A stretch of DNA of 64,000 nt from VXYL01 sp965203685 (GTDB taxonomy: Bacteria > Pseudomonadota > Gammaproteobacteria > Pseudomonadales > Azotimanducaceae), in NCBI GenBank assembly GCA_965203685.1, contig OZ241908.1, forward strand, positions 5,146,001 through 5,210,000, read 5' to 3'. Under the pieces are notes generated by a model. It did no database searches, had not been told where the DNA came from, and worked only from the letters and a program-made list of their open reading frames with translations. Numbering within the stretch: the first letter of the stretch is position 1; every line of letters begins with the position of its first letter. Of this stretch, positions 18,208-26,377 are shown piece after piece. The translations under genes and the position numbers were made by a program.

Positions 18208-18576
18208 CTAACCAATCACCATTTGCACGAACCAACTCAGCAGGGAGTCCAAGCCCCAGAGGATCGCGGAAAACACCAGGATCAGAATCAGGACGATGGC
18301 CGTGGTCTGCGTCGCCTCCTGGCGTGTCGGCCAGACCACCCGGCGAATCTCCGCACGCGCCTCGCGTCCAAGCGTGATGACGCGTTGGCCGCGCTCGGTG
18401 CGTGACGCGATGTAGCCCGCTACCGCCGCGACCGCGACCAGCGCAAGCGCGCGAATCAGCAGCGAGTAGTCGGCGTAGTACCAATTGCCGACGACGCCGC
18501 CCGCGACCAGCGCAACGACCACCGCCCATTTCAGCCAATCGCCGATAAGTCCGCTCTCCGTTGTGCGCCACGCCAA
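18208..18576 (-). CDS. secE: Preprotein translocase subunit SecE
   Basis: SecE clamps the two halves of SecY. This 122-residue form is the long, three-helix gammaproteobacterial type. Predicted membrane segments are about residues 15-32, 38-57 and 92-117, and the conserved cytoplasmic amphipathic stretch REARAEIRRVVWPTRQEATQTT precedes the last helix. It lies between tRNA-Trp and nusG. The long variant supports a gammaproteobacterial origin. Confidence 0.96.
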   Translation of the reverse strand: MAWRTTESGLIGDWLKWAVVVALVAGGVVGNWYYADYSLLIRALALVAVAAVAGYIASRTERGQRVITLGREARAEIRRVVWPTRQEATQTTAIVLILILVFSAILWGLDSLLSWFVQMVIG

Positions 18577-18662
18577 GTGGGCTTGGCACCGTCCTCGTTG
18601 TTCTAAGCCTTCGTTGACCAGGCCTCATCGGCGAGATGCACCGCCCATGTTGTTGCCCGATG

Positions 18663-18738
<76 letters not shown>

Positions 18739-18816
18739 ATGCAAACGTCCTTATGCCTTTCCTAACGCCCGGCTCTTCCCAACGCTTTCCGACCCGTTGC
18801 GGGTTTCCTACGCTGA

Positions 18817-20013
18817 TTACTGGTTGATCTTGGTGACGACGCCGGCCCCGACCGTACGCCCACCTTCGCGGATGGCGAACCGGAGCCCTTCGTCCATGGC
18901 AATGGGGCTGATCAGCGCCACGTCCATGTTGATGTTATCGCCCGGCATGACCATCTGGACGTCCTCGGGCAGATCGACGCTGCCTGTGACATCGGTCGTG
19001 CGCAGGTAGAACTGCGGTCGGTAGCCCTTGAAGAACGGCGTATGGCGTCCGCCCTCGTCCTTCGACAGCACGTAGACCTCCGCCTCGAACTGGGTATGGG
19101 GGGTGATGCTGCCGGGGGCGGCCAAGACCTGGCCACGTTCGACGTCCTCGCGCTTGATCCCGCGCAGCAGAACGCCGATGTTCTCGCCTGCACGGCCTTC
19201 GTCGAGCAGCTTTCGAAACATCTCGACGCCGGTGCACGTCGTGTGCTGAACGTCGCGGATGCCGACGATCTCCACCTCTTCACCGACCTTGATTACGCCG
19301 CGGTCAACGCGCCCGGTGACCACCGTGCCACGCCCCTGGATGGTGAAGACGTCCTCGATCGGCATCAGGAACGGCTGATCCACGGGGCGCTCCGGCTCAG
19401 GGATGTACTCGTCGAGCGTCTCTAAGAGCTTGAGCACGCTGCCTTCGGCGATCTCGGAGGAGTCACCCTCCAAGGCCTGCAAGGCGCTGCCGACGATGAT
19501 CGGGGTGTCCTCGTCGAACTCGTTCTGACTGAGAATCTCCTGGACGTCCAGGGTGACGAGTTCCACGAACTCTTCGCGCTCGTCCTCGTCGAGCTGGTCG
19601 ACCTTGTTCATGTAGACCACGATCCGCGGCACGCCGACCTGGCGGGCGAGCAGCACGTGCTCTCGCGTTTGCGGCATGGGCCCGTCGACAGCGGACACGA
19701 CCAGGATCGCGCCGTCCATCTGTGCGGCACCCGTGATCATGTTCTTCACGTAGTCCGCGTGACCCGGGCAGTCCACGTGCGCATAGTGGCGATTGGCGCT
19801 TTCGTACTCGACGTGCGTGGTGGCGATCGTGATACCGCGCTCACGCTCCTCGGGCGCGTTGTCGATCTCGTCGAACTCCTTCACCTCGCCGCCCTGGCGG
19901 GCTGCACAGATCTTGGTCATGGCCGCCGTCAGCGTGGTCTTGCCGTGATCCACGTGCCCGATCGTGCCGACGTTGATGTGCGGCTTGGTGCGTTCAAACT
20001 TCTCTTTGGCCAT
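18817..20013 (-). CDS. tuf: Translation elongation factor Tu
   Basis: EF-Tu delivers aminoacyl-tRNA to the ribosome in a GTP-dependent manner. The 398-residue protein starts MAKEKFERTKPHINVGTIG, with P-loop GHVDHGKT at residues 19-26, RGITI switch, DCPGHADY and NKVD motifs. Domains 2 and 3 are complete, ending VGAGVVTKINQ. It is the tufB-type copy, preceded by four tRNAs and followed by tRNA-Trp. A second copy next to fusA may exist outside the window. A purine-rich ribosome site precedes the ATG. Confidence 0.98.
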   Translation of the reverse strand: MAKEKFERTKPHINVGTIGHVDHGKTTLTAAMTKICAARQGGEVKEFDEIDNAPEERERGITIATTHVEYESANRHYAHVDCPGHADYVKNMITGAAQMDGAILVVSAVDGPMPQTREHVLLARQVGVPRIVVYMNKVDQLDEDEREEFVELVTLDVQEILSQNEFDEDTPIIVGSALQALEGDSSEIAEGSVLKLLETLDEYIPEPERPVDQPFLMPIEDVFTIQGRGTVVTGRVDRGVIKVGEEVEIVGIRDVQHTTCTGVEMFRKLLDEGRAGENIGVLLRGIKREDVERGQVLAAPGSITPHTQFEAEVYVLSKDEGGRHTPFFKGYRPQFYLRTTDVTGSVDLPEDVQMVMPGDNINMDVALISPIAMDEGLRFAIREGGRTVGAGVVTKINQ

Positions 20014-20149
20014 TTCTGGACCTTCTCCTTACTCCTAGCATCTTCCGCGCCTAACGTCGCGCGGCGGTTGTCAAGCCTTGCGGTTCGGCCCGTTGAGGCC
20101 GGTTGCCATTACTGCCTTTTGCTTAATCGTCTCAAGCGCGGTTAAGAGG

Positions 20150-20225
<76 letters not shown>

Positions 20226-20304
20226 GGTTCCGGTTCAAATGCTCATGCCCTCGCGGTCGAGCGCTCCCAAGGATCACTACTGGTCGCCTGGTCGCCTTGT
20301 CACC

Positions 20305-20378
20305 TGGAGCGGGTAGCGGGAATCGAACCCGCGCCATCAGCTTGGAAGGCTGAGGTTCTACCACTGAACTATACCCGC
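20305..20378 (-). tRNA. trnG: tRNA-Gly (TCC anticodon)
   Basis: This is a 74-nt minus-strand cloverleaf with acceptor GCGGGTA/TACCCGC, anticodon arm CTCAGCCTTCCAAGCTGA carrying TCC, T-arm GCGGGTTCGATTCCCGC, discriminator T and encoded CCA. It matches E. coli glyT in sequence and position. Confidence 0.97.
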
Positions 20379-20480
20379 CACCGTGTACTTTGCAACCGTG
20401 CCACGCGCGAACCCCGGCTTAAGCGCTTAGGTCGCATGGCTGCTACCACGTGCGGGATCTGCCATAGGCAGGGCAGCTTT

Positions 20481-20502
20481 CTTACACCCCGCTTACACCC
20501 CG
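20481..20502. repeat. 11-bp tandem duplication in the tRNA spacer
   Basis: CTTACACCCCG occurs twice head to tail between tRNA-Gly and tRNA-Tyr. It is probably a simple slippage duplication. Confidence 0.6.
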
Positions 20503-20520
20503 CAGCCGTGTCCAACCACC

Positions 20521-20605
20521 TGGTGGAGGGGGTAGGATTCGAACCTACGAAGGCTGAGCCGTCAGATTTACAGTCTGATCCCTTTGGCCGCTCGGGAACC
20601 CCTCC
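20521..20605 (-). tRNA. trnY: tRNA-Tyr (GTA anticodon)
   Basis: This 85-nt minus-strand class II tRNA has acceptor GGAGGGG, anticodon arm CAGACTGTAAATCTG with GTA, a variable arm formed around GGCTCAGCC, T-arm GTAGGTTCGAATCCTAC and encoded A-CCA. It matches E. coli tyrU in order. Confidence 0.97.
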
Positions 20606-20606
20606 A

Positions 20607-20703
20607 GACCACGTGAAATAAAGGACGCGGAACTATGCCGATGGCATTGCCGCCTGTCAACGCGAAATTGGACCGATTTCCGAGCCTCCCGACCACGTGA
20701 AAT
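20607..20703. repeat. Pair of 13-nt direct repeats flanking the tRNA-Thr/tRNA-Tyr spacer
   Basis: GACCACGTGAAAT is present at 20607-20619, abutting the 5' end of tRNA-Tyr, and again at 20691-20703. The second copy is also followed, on the minus strand, by a GGGAGG sequence that loosely resembles the start of tRNA-Tyr. It may be a trace of duplication or a shared processing signal. Confidence 0.5.
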
Positions 20704-20743
20704 GAGCCGTCCGCCGCGAAACGCAACCGCCGCTCACAGGCGT

Positions 20744-20820
20744 TGGTGCCGCCAAGAGGAGTCGAACCTCTGACCTTCTCATTACAAGTGAGCTGCTCTA
20801 CCTACCTGAGCTATGGCGGC
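20744..20820 (-). tRNA. trnT: tRNA-Thr (TGT anticodon)
   Basis: This is a 77-nt minus-strand cloverleaf with acceptor GCCGCCA/TGGCGGC, anticodon arm GCTCACTTGTAATGAG with TGT, T-arm CAGAGGTTCGACTCCTCT and encoded A-CCA. It is the first gene of the tRNA-tuf cluster, equivalent to E. coli thrU. Confidence 0.96.
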
Positions 20821-20830
20821 GGGGAGGCGC

Positions 20831-20859
20831 AGTTTAGGGGCCGGGTTGGTCGGCGGCAA
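20831..20859 (-). promoter_or_regulatory. Putative promoter of the tRNA-tuf operon
   Basis: On the minus strand TTGCCG (20854-20859) and TAAACT (20831-20836) are 17 nt apart. This gives a start site about 4 nt before the tRNA-Thr 5' end, followed by a GC-rich discriminator typical of stringently controlled stable-RNA promoters. It overlaps the 3' end of the upstream gene. Confidence 0.55.
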
Positions 20860-21567
20860 CATCGCCGTTGTTCGCTTGCGAACCTTCGGGCGGCTGAGTC
20901 GATGGCGGACAAGGCTTCTTTGCCAAATCGGCCACGGCTTCGGCCGGTGCATCCCAAGCGTGGAGCAGGTACGTCACATGGCTGCGATGGACCGTTCGCG
21001 TAGCGACCCGGAAGCCAAGCTCGGACACGTAGGCGTGCTGTGCTTCGGCCAGTTCACGGCGCGAGAACACCCCCACAGAGACGCCGTTTTCGCGCTCGCC
21101 CCGCGGAATCACGAAGGCGTCGACGCCTTGCGCCACCAGTTCGCGCCAGGTGCGATGGGCAAGGGCGCGGGATGCCGCCGGTTCGACATACACGAAATAG
21201 TCGGCCTCGCCGGCCTCGCTCTCCTCGACAAGGAGCGTTTCGCCGCCGCCAGCGAGAATCTCATCGCCGATGGCCGTGGCCTCGTCGCGGGTTGCGAACG
21301 GCCCTAGGGCAACGCACGTCCTGCGCTGCGCTGTCTGGGGTTGCGGCAAGGAATCGGGGGGCGCCTCGGGGGTTTCCCAATGACCGACCTCGTTGTCCAC
21401 ATCCACTGCGGGCGGCAACGGCTGCGGGGGCAGGTCGATGCGCGCGGGGCCTGGTTTCGCAAGCCAGCCCGCCGCCACCAGTCCATCCCGACCCAGCCAA
21501 GCCGCGCCAACGACCAAGTTGGCGACACCGAGAACCGCCAACCCAACCCAAAGCCAGCCGCGAGCAC
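20834..21567 (-). CDS. Membrane-anchored protein with a SPOR-like region
   Basis: A single N-terminal membrane segment (GWLWVGLAVLGVANLVVGAAW) is followed by a proline-rich linker. The remaining periplasmic part includes CVALGPFATRDEATAIGDEI, which resembles the start of a peptidoglycan-binding SPOR repeat. I chose the GTG at 21567 because it directly abuts the coaX TGA and the membrane segment follows at once; an ATG at 21616 inside coaX is the alternative. It is the last gene of birA-coaX-SPOR. A role at the division septum or envelope is inferred. Confidence 0.6.
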
Positions 21568-22260
21568 TCACGGCAACGCGATCCCCAAGCCTTCGAGAAC
21601 AAGCTCCGGCTCGCAATGCACGTCGCGGCCTAGGCGCGGTGCCAAGAGCGCGGCGTCACCACCGGTGAGGTAGACCGCGACCGGGGGGGCACTTCGGCTG
21701 CGGAGGCGCTCGATCCCTGCGTCGACGAAGGCCGAGAGCATCAGAAGCGTGCCCGCCGCGACGGCCTCCTGCGTATCCGTCCCCGGTTCGAGGCGCGGCG
21801 CGGCATGCGGATCCGGCCGGACATCGGCCGTTCGCCGATCCAAGGCGTCGGCGAGCAACCGCAGTCCGGGAGCAATGTAGCCACCTGCATGGCGCCCGTC
21901 GGCATCGACGAAGTCAACGCAAGCCGCCGTGCCGACGCTGATCACGGCGAGCGCGTGGCGGGTTCGCTGCCAAGCCGCAACCACCGCCAGCCACCGGTCC
22001 ACGCCCAGTCGATGCGGCTCGCGGTAGCCGCAGCAGACACCCGCGAGGCTGGCCGAGGTGGTGGCGAATTCCGCTTCCACGCCGAACCGTCTCCTGATCT
22101 CAGCTGCGATGCCCCGCCGGTCGCCGAGAACGCTAGCCACCCGCACACGCGCCGGCACCGCCACCGGGCGGGGCAATTCGGGGGCCGGCAAGGCCCCGGC
22201 TTCGTCGCCGCAACGCCACTTCGTGCGCGTATTGCCCATGTCGATGTCGAGCGTTGGCAT
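21568..22260 (-). CDS. coaX: Type III pantothenate kinase
   Basis: CoaX catalyses the first step of CoA synthesis, pantothenate to 4'-phosphopantothenate, and needs a monovalent cation. The 230-residue product has the ASKHA-fold phosphate motif DIDMGNTRTKW at the start, the GVDRWLAVVAAW segment and the SVGTAACVDFVDADGRHAGGY block with the catalytic aspartate. The ATG at 22260 is preferred to one five codons upstream since the family begins right at this beta-strand. birA ends 4 nt upstream; birA-coaX pairing is common. Confidence 0.93.
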   Translation of the reverse strand: MPTLDIDMGNTRTKWRCGDEAGALPAPELPRPVAVPARVRVASVLGDRRGIAAEIRRRFGVEAEFATTSASLAGVCCGYREPHRLGVDRWLAVVAAWQRTRHALAVISVGTAACVDFVDADGRHAGGYIAPGLRLLADALDRRTADVRPDPHAAPRLEPGTDTQEAVAAGTLLMLSAFVDAGIERLRSRSAPPVAVYLTGGDAALLAPRLGRDVHCEPELVLEGLGIALP

Positions 22261-22264
22261 CGCC

Positions 22265-23260
22265 TCACCCACCAACTGGTTGCCGGGCCGACTCGCCCTC
22301 CGCTCGCAACGAGACTTCGCCGGCGATGAACTCGCGGACGCCCCCGACGTCCGCGATCCGTAACGCGCCGCTTTTGGCTACACCCAGTACCGTTCCGGAG
22401 ACCGCATCGCCGGGTGAACCAGCCGGCAACGTCAGGGTCACCGCTCGGCCGTGGTAATGATGGGCGGCGTCCCATCGCGAACGGAAAGGCACGAAGCCCT
22501 CGGTCGAAAAACGCTGGCACACCGCCACCACGTGGTTGACCAGCGCGCCGAGCAGGCGATTCCTCGAAGGTCGTTCGACCTGCTCGGTGACGTCGGCCAC
22601 GGCTTGCTCTACCTGGCCGGCAATAGCTTCGTGGCAGCCAACGTTGACACCAATGCCGATGACCAACTGCGCCGGTCGATCCGGCTGCGCCAGTTCGATC
22701 AGGATGCCGGCAAGCTTCCGCCTTTGCATCAGCACGTCGTTGGGCCACTTCAAGTCAATCTGGCGAAGACCGTATTCGAGGAGCGCATCGCGGACAGCCA
22801 ACCCGACGACCAGGCTCAGCGCGCCAAGTTCCCCGGGCGAGCGGTCGATGGCAACGCCGATGGATACGGCCAAGTTGCGCCCAAAAGGACTTAGCCAAGC
22901 TCGCCCGCGGCGCCCGCGCCCCGCGGTCTGGACCTCGGCGGTCACCACGCGCCCCGCCACACCACCCGTGTCGGTCCGATCCAACAGCGCCGTGTTCGTG
23001 CTCCCGATGTGGGCATGCACCGCGAGTTCACGCAGCCATTCCGTGGTCGCCGGGTTAAGCGCCTGGCGGATCGTCTCCGCTGACAAAAGGTCCACGTCGG
23101 CGGGCAGCACCGCTTGATCACGGACGTGCACGCCGAGTGCTTTCAGTTGATCGAGACTTGCCCCATCAAGGTCGGCTATGGATGCAACGCGATGCGAAGC
23201 GAGTTCTTCGAAAACCCTCCCCAGGGCCGGCGCCTGTACGAAGTCCATTGACGTGCCCAT
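22265..23260 (-). CDS. birA: Biotin--[acetyl-CoA-carboxylase] ligase with a shortened N-terminal domain
   Basis: BirA activates biotin with ATP and transfers it to the carboxyl carrier protein. The catalytic domain is clear: TAGRGRRGRAWLSPFGRNLA (biotinyl-AMP loop), KWPNDVL with the essential lysine, and KLAGILIE, followed by the C-terminal SH3-like domain. The N-terminal about 60 residues resemble the BirA winged helix (VFEELA...DQLKALGV) but are shorter than in E. coli and the recognition-helix segment looks missing. Repressor activity is therefore doubtful. It diverges from fur across a 52-nt spacer. Confidence 0.92.
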   Translation of the reverse strand: MGTSMDFVQAPALGRVFEELASHRVASIADLDGASLDQLKALGVHVRDQAVLPADVDLLSAETIRQALNPATTEWLRELAVHAHIGSTNTALLDRTDTGGVAGRVVTAEVQTAGRGRRGRAWLSPFGRNLAVSIGVAIDRSPGELGALSLVVGLAVRDALLEYGLRQIDLKWPNDVLMQRRKLAGILIELAQPDRPAQLVIGIGVNVGCHEAIAGQVEQAVADVTEQVERPSRNRLLGALVNHVVAVCQRFSTEGFVPFRSRWDAAHHYHGRAVTLTLPAGSPGDAVSGTVLGVAKSGALRIADVGGVREFIAGEVSLRAEGESARQPVGG

Positions 23261-23312
23261 CGACGGTGGTTAACGTGGAGCCAATCCCAGTGACCGGCCG
23301 CGTAGGCGCACC

Positions 23313-23732
23313 GTGCCACAAGACCTGCCCCAAAAGGAACTGAGGAAAGTCGGCCTCAAGGTGACCTTGCCGCGGCTCAAGGTCCTCGAGGTGCTGACGC
23401 GTGCCGACCCGCACCACCTCTCCGCCGAGGACGTCTACCGGGAACTGCTCAAGGACGACGAGTCGGTCGGGATCACGACGATCTACCGCGTGCTGACGCA
23501 GTTCGACGCGGCGGGCATCGTCGAGCGACACAACTTCGATGACGGTCACGCGGTCTACGAGCTTGCGAGCGACGTTCACCACGACCACATGGTCGACGTC
23601 GACACCGGACAAGTGACGGAATTCGTCAACGAGCGCATCGAGACCCTGCAACGCGAGATCGCGGCCGAAGCTGGCTACGACCTCGTGCATCACGAGCTGG
23701 TGCTCTACGTACGCAAGTCCAACGGCTCATAG
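23313..23732 (+). CDS. fur: Ferric uptake regulator Fur, cysteine-free
   Basis: Fur is the Fe(II)-responsive dimeric repressor of iron genes. The protein (139 residues, GTG start) has the winged-helix KVTLPRLKVLEVL and TTIYRVLTQFDAAGIV, and the metal site HHDHMV plus later H/E ligands. The zinc CxxC present in E. coli Fur is replaced: HHDHMVDVDTG has D and T where cysteines occur, and the whole protein has no cysteine. Pseudomonas-type Fur proteins also relax this motif. A Fur-box-like palindrome 1.7 kb away before bfr is a likely target. Confidence 0.93.
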   Translation: MPQDLPQKELRKVGLKVTLPRLKVLEVLTRADPHHLSAEDVYRELLKDDESVGITTIYRVLTQFDAAGIVERHNFDDGHAVYELASDVHHDHMVDVDTGQVTEFVNERIETLQREIAAEAGYDLVHHELVLYVRKSNGS

Positions 23733-23756
23733 CCGGACGTCCGCACGCAAGGACGC

Positions 23757-24842
23757 TTAACGCAGCAAGTCGATCAACTTGCTCCGCTTCTTCTCCCTAG
23801 CATGGTCGAGCGGCGTCTTGCCCTGTGAATCCTTGGCGCGCGGATCCGCCCCTGCCGCGAGCAGTCGCTCGACATAGTCGGCACGCACGCCTTGGGCGGC
23901 CGCGTAGTGCAAGGCCGTCTTGCCGACGACGTCCGTTGCGCGAACGTCGACCCCGCGCTCGATGAGCCAGACGCTGCCGCCCGGCTTCTTGAAGAACATC
24001 AGGTCCATCAACGGCGTGCGACCCTCGAAGGTGTGCTCCCAGTTCGCCCCGAAGCGGTCCAGCAGTTCGCAACCTTCCACGGCGCCTTGGTAGGTGACGC
24101 TGAAGACCGCGTTGTCGGGGTTCGCGCCCCGTTGCAGGAGCAGTTCCGCGAGCGGGTAGTTGCGCTGCCAGGACAGCGTCCGCCACAACGGCGTCGCGGT
24201 GAACACCTCGCCCCCTTCGACGATTTCCTCACCGTCGTCGACGCCGGCACCGGCCTCGAGAAGCATCGTCGCGCAAGCCAGCGCGTCGCGTCCCGGGTCC
24301 TTCCAGAATCCGGACCAGGCGACGTAGTCGAGCGCCTTGCGCCCCCGCGCGTCACCGGCCGCCACCTGGCCGTCGTCCTGGAGAAAGCTCCGAAGGCGGT
24401 CCTGGTCGAGCAGTATGGCCGCCATGTGGATACCGATCGTCGTGCCCGCGCGGCCGAGTACCGCGACGAACTCGTCGTGCGGTGCCATCGCCGCGTAGGC
24501 CATGGGCTCCATGTCGAACGGTCCAGCCCGAAGATCCGGATCGGCGCCACCCTCGAGCAGTGCACTGACCGCCTCGACGTGACCAGCGTGGCGAGGGATG
24601 GTCGCATGGTGCTGGGTCACACGCGTCAGCGGCGTATGCCTGCTCCCCGTACCCGAGATCACGTTCGGGTCGGCGCCTGCGGCGAGCAGCATGCGAACCA
24701 TGTCCGCACGGCCTGCGAACGCCGCATCGACGATCGGCTTCCAGTGGGTCGCCGCCTCGGGATCGCGATCGATCGCGCCGGCAAGCGCCGCACTGTCGCC
24801 GGCGGCTATGGCGTCGGCGAGGGCCCGGTACGGTCTCGGCAA
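23757..24842 (-). CDS. Ankyrin-repeat protein
   Basis: This 361-residue protein is built of about six to eight ankyrin-type helix-turn-helix repeats, for example MVRMLLAAGADPNV, AVSALLEGGADPDL, LAELLLQRGANPDN and YVERLLAAGADPRAKDSQGK, with the last repeat nearly canonical (GKTPLDHAREKK). No signal peptide or enzyme domain is visible, so it is likely cytoplasmic. It begins 3 nt after the bfr stop and is probably co-transcribed. Ankyrin proteins paired with oxidative-stress proteins are known (AnkB with KatB in Pseudomonas); a protective role is inferred. Confidence 0.85.
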   Translation of the reverse strand: MPRPYRALADAIAAGDSAALAGAIDRDPEAATHWKPIVDAAFAGRADMVRMLLAAGADPNVISGTGSRHTPLTRVTQHHATIPRHAGHVEAVSALLEGGADPDLRAGPFDMEPMAYAAMAPHDEFVAVLGRAGTTIGIHMAAILLDQDRLRSFLQDDGQVAAGDARGRKALDYVAWSGFWKDPGRDALACATMLLEAGAGVDDGEEIVEGGEVFTATPLWRTLSWQRNYPLAELLLQRGANPDNAVFSVTYQGAVEGCELLDRFGANWEHTFEGRTPLMDLMFFKKPGGSVWLIERGVDVRATDVVGKTALHYAAAQGVRADYVERLLAAGADPRAKDSQGKTPLDHAREKKRSKLIDLLR

Positions 24843-24845
24843 GCG

Positions 24846-25316
24846 TCAGCCCATCTGCGACTGCAGGTAGTTTTGGAGGCCGGTCTTGTCGATCAACTCG
24901 AGCTGCGTCTCCAGCCAGTCAACGTGTTCCTCCTCGGACGTCAGGATGTCCTCGAACAACTCCCGGGTGACAAAGTCGTTGACCGACTCGGCGTAAGCCA
25001 CGCACTCGCGCAACAACGGCATCGCGGCCTGCTCTAGGTCGAGATCGCACTGGAGCATCTCCGGGACATTCTCGCCGACACGGAGTTTGCCGAGATCCTG
25101 CAGGTTGGGTAGGCCATCGAGGAACAGGACGCGCTCGATCAGCCGGTCCGCGTGCTTCATCTCGTCGACCGACTCTTCGTACTCATGCTCGCCGAGTTCG
25201 GCGAACCCCCAGTCCCTGAACATCCGGGCATGAAGGAAATACTGGTTGATCGCGGTCAACTCGTTCTTCAGGACTTGGTTCAAGTAGTCGATGATCTTGG
25301 GATCCTGCGCTTTCAT
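24846..25316 (-). CDS. bfr: Bacterioferritin
   Basis: Bfr is a 24-mer iron-storage cage with a di-iron ferroxidase centre and inter-subunit haem. The ATG at 25316 gives MKAQDPKIIDYLNQVL and 156 residues, matching E. coli Bfr; an upstream ATG adds 19 unlike residues. Ferroxidase ligands E19, E52, H55, E95, E128 and H131 fit the family pattern, and M53 in VDEMKHADR is the haem ligand. A Fur-box-like palindrome lies 88-102 nt upstream. The ankyrin gene follows. No bfd is seen nearby. Confidence 0.95.
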   Translation of the reverse strand: MKAQDPKIIDYLNQVLKNELTAINQYFLHARMFRDWGFAELGEHEYEESVDEMKHADRLIERVLFLDGLPNLQDLGKLRVGENVPEMLQCDLDLEQAAMPLLRECVAYAESVNDFVTRELFEDILTSEEEHVDWLETQLELIDKTGLQNYLQSQMG

Positions 25317-25403
25317 CGTCGCTGTCCAACTGTTGAGCATGTCGAGGCGTGGATCATGCACCCAGTCCGCCAAACAATCAACCTAAGGTATTGATGCTAT
25401 TAA

Positions 25404-25418
25404 TGAAAACGATTTTCA
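25404..25418. promoter_or_regulatory. Putative Fur box upstream of bfr
   Basis: TGAAAACGATTTTCA is a 7-1-7 near-perfect palindrome in an AT-rich patch that stands out from the GC-rich surroundings. It resembles the Fur 7-1-7 consensus and lies in the 159-nt spacer upstream of bfr. Iron-responsive control of bfr-ank is inferred. Confidence 0.6.
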
Positions 25419-25475
25419 AAACCTCTGGCCGCTGCGCTTACAGGCATCAACCGTCACAACGGTCGGGGCGACGTG

Positions 25476-26351
25476 TCATTCGTTGCGAATGAGAACCTTG
25501 TATTCGCGCATATGACGCGCAAAGGCCAGTTGATCGCCGCGCATCTCGAAGATGCGGGCTTGGTTGTAATGGGCATCCGGCACGTTCGGTGCCTGGCAGT
25601 AGTAGTCGAGGGCGGTGTCAAGCTCGTCCAACTCGTCGAACACCGTGCCTAGGTTGTAGAACGCAAGCTGATGCGCCGGTGCTGCCCGCAGCGCGCGTTG
25701 ATAGTGGCGCTTGGCCCGTTTCAGATCGCCACGCACTTGGAAAAGCCGTCCTAAGTTGACGTGCGCGTCGGCGTTGTCCGGATTCAGGGCAATGGCGCGG
25801 CGATAGGCGGCCGGCGCCCGGGCCGGTTCGGCCTCCTCCAAGTCCAGACCGAGGTTGTACCAGTCGTCGCTGTCGAAACGGGCCGTGGAATCCGCCTCGC
25901 CACGATCGCCGTCATCGAACTCTCGGATCTGGCCCGCATCGGGATTCGCGAACGTGAACCGCCCTTGCCCGGTTTCGACATCCCACAGCGCATCGTCTGC
26001 ACGCACCACGACACTGTCGCCCTCGGCGAAGATGCGCATCGATGTGAGTTCCTTGCCGTCAAGCGCGCCGACCGTCTCCTTCAACTTCGCCAACGCAGCG
26101 AGGGTCCGCCGCGAGGACACGTCGGCATCGATGAGCCCCTTTGCCGTTTTCAGCAGGACAAGGTCGCGGAATGAGAACCGGTACTCGCCGCGGCGTCCCC
26201 GTGCCGGCGCAAGGAGCCCGCGCGTCACGTAATGGCGGATGGTGCGCGTCTTGAGCCCGACCAATTCGGCGGCGTCGCGCGTCCGATAGCCATCCTCGGC
26301 ACCCATCCTGGCCGCACCGAGCGCAACACCGGTGGCCTTTGGCCCTGACAT
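25476..26351 (-). CDS. MerR-family regulator fused to TPR repeats
   Basis: Residues about 20-90 form a MerR-type winged helix (YRTRDAAELVGLKTRTIRHYV, then a GEYRFSFRDLVLLKTAKGL wing). A middle beta-rich linker leads to about four tetratricopeptide repeats from residue 165 on (AYRRAIALNPDNADAHVNLG, HYQRALRAAPAHQLAFYNLG). There is no cysteine-rich metal site, so it is not a classic metal sensor. It follows ku by 26 nt and is probably in the same operon, suggesting control of, or response to, end joining. An ATG at 26306 is an alternative start. Confidence 0.8.
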   Translation of the reverse strand: MSGPKATGVALGAARMGAEDGYRTRDAAELVGLKTRTIRHYVTRGLLAPARGRRGEYRFSFRDLVLLKTAKGLIDADVSSRRTLAALAKLKETVGALDGKELTSMRIFAEGDSVVVRADDALWDVETGQGRFTFANPDAGQIREFDDGDRGEADSTARFDSDDWYNLGLDLEEAEPARAPAAYRRAIALNPDNADAHVNLGRLFQVRGDLKRAKRHYQRALRAAPAHQLAFYNLGTVFDELDELDTALDYYCQAPNVPDAHYNQARIFEMRGDQLAFARHMREYKVLIRNE

Positions 26352-26377
26352 CGCCTTAGACGACCAACGCCGCCGGG

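Noticed and set aside
20670..20703. A possible extra tRNA near the second direct repeat
   Set aside because: Only a fragment resembling the tRNA-Tyr start is present; no cloverleaf can be drawn.
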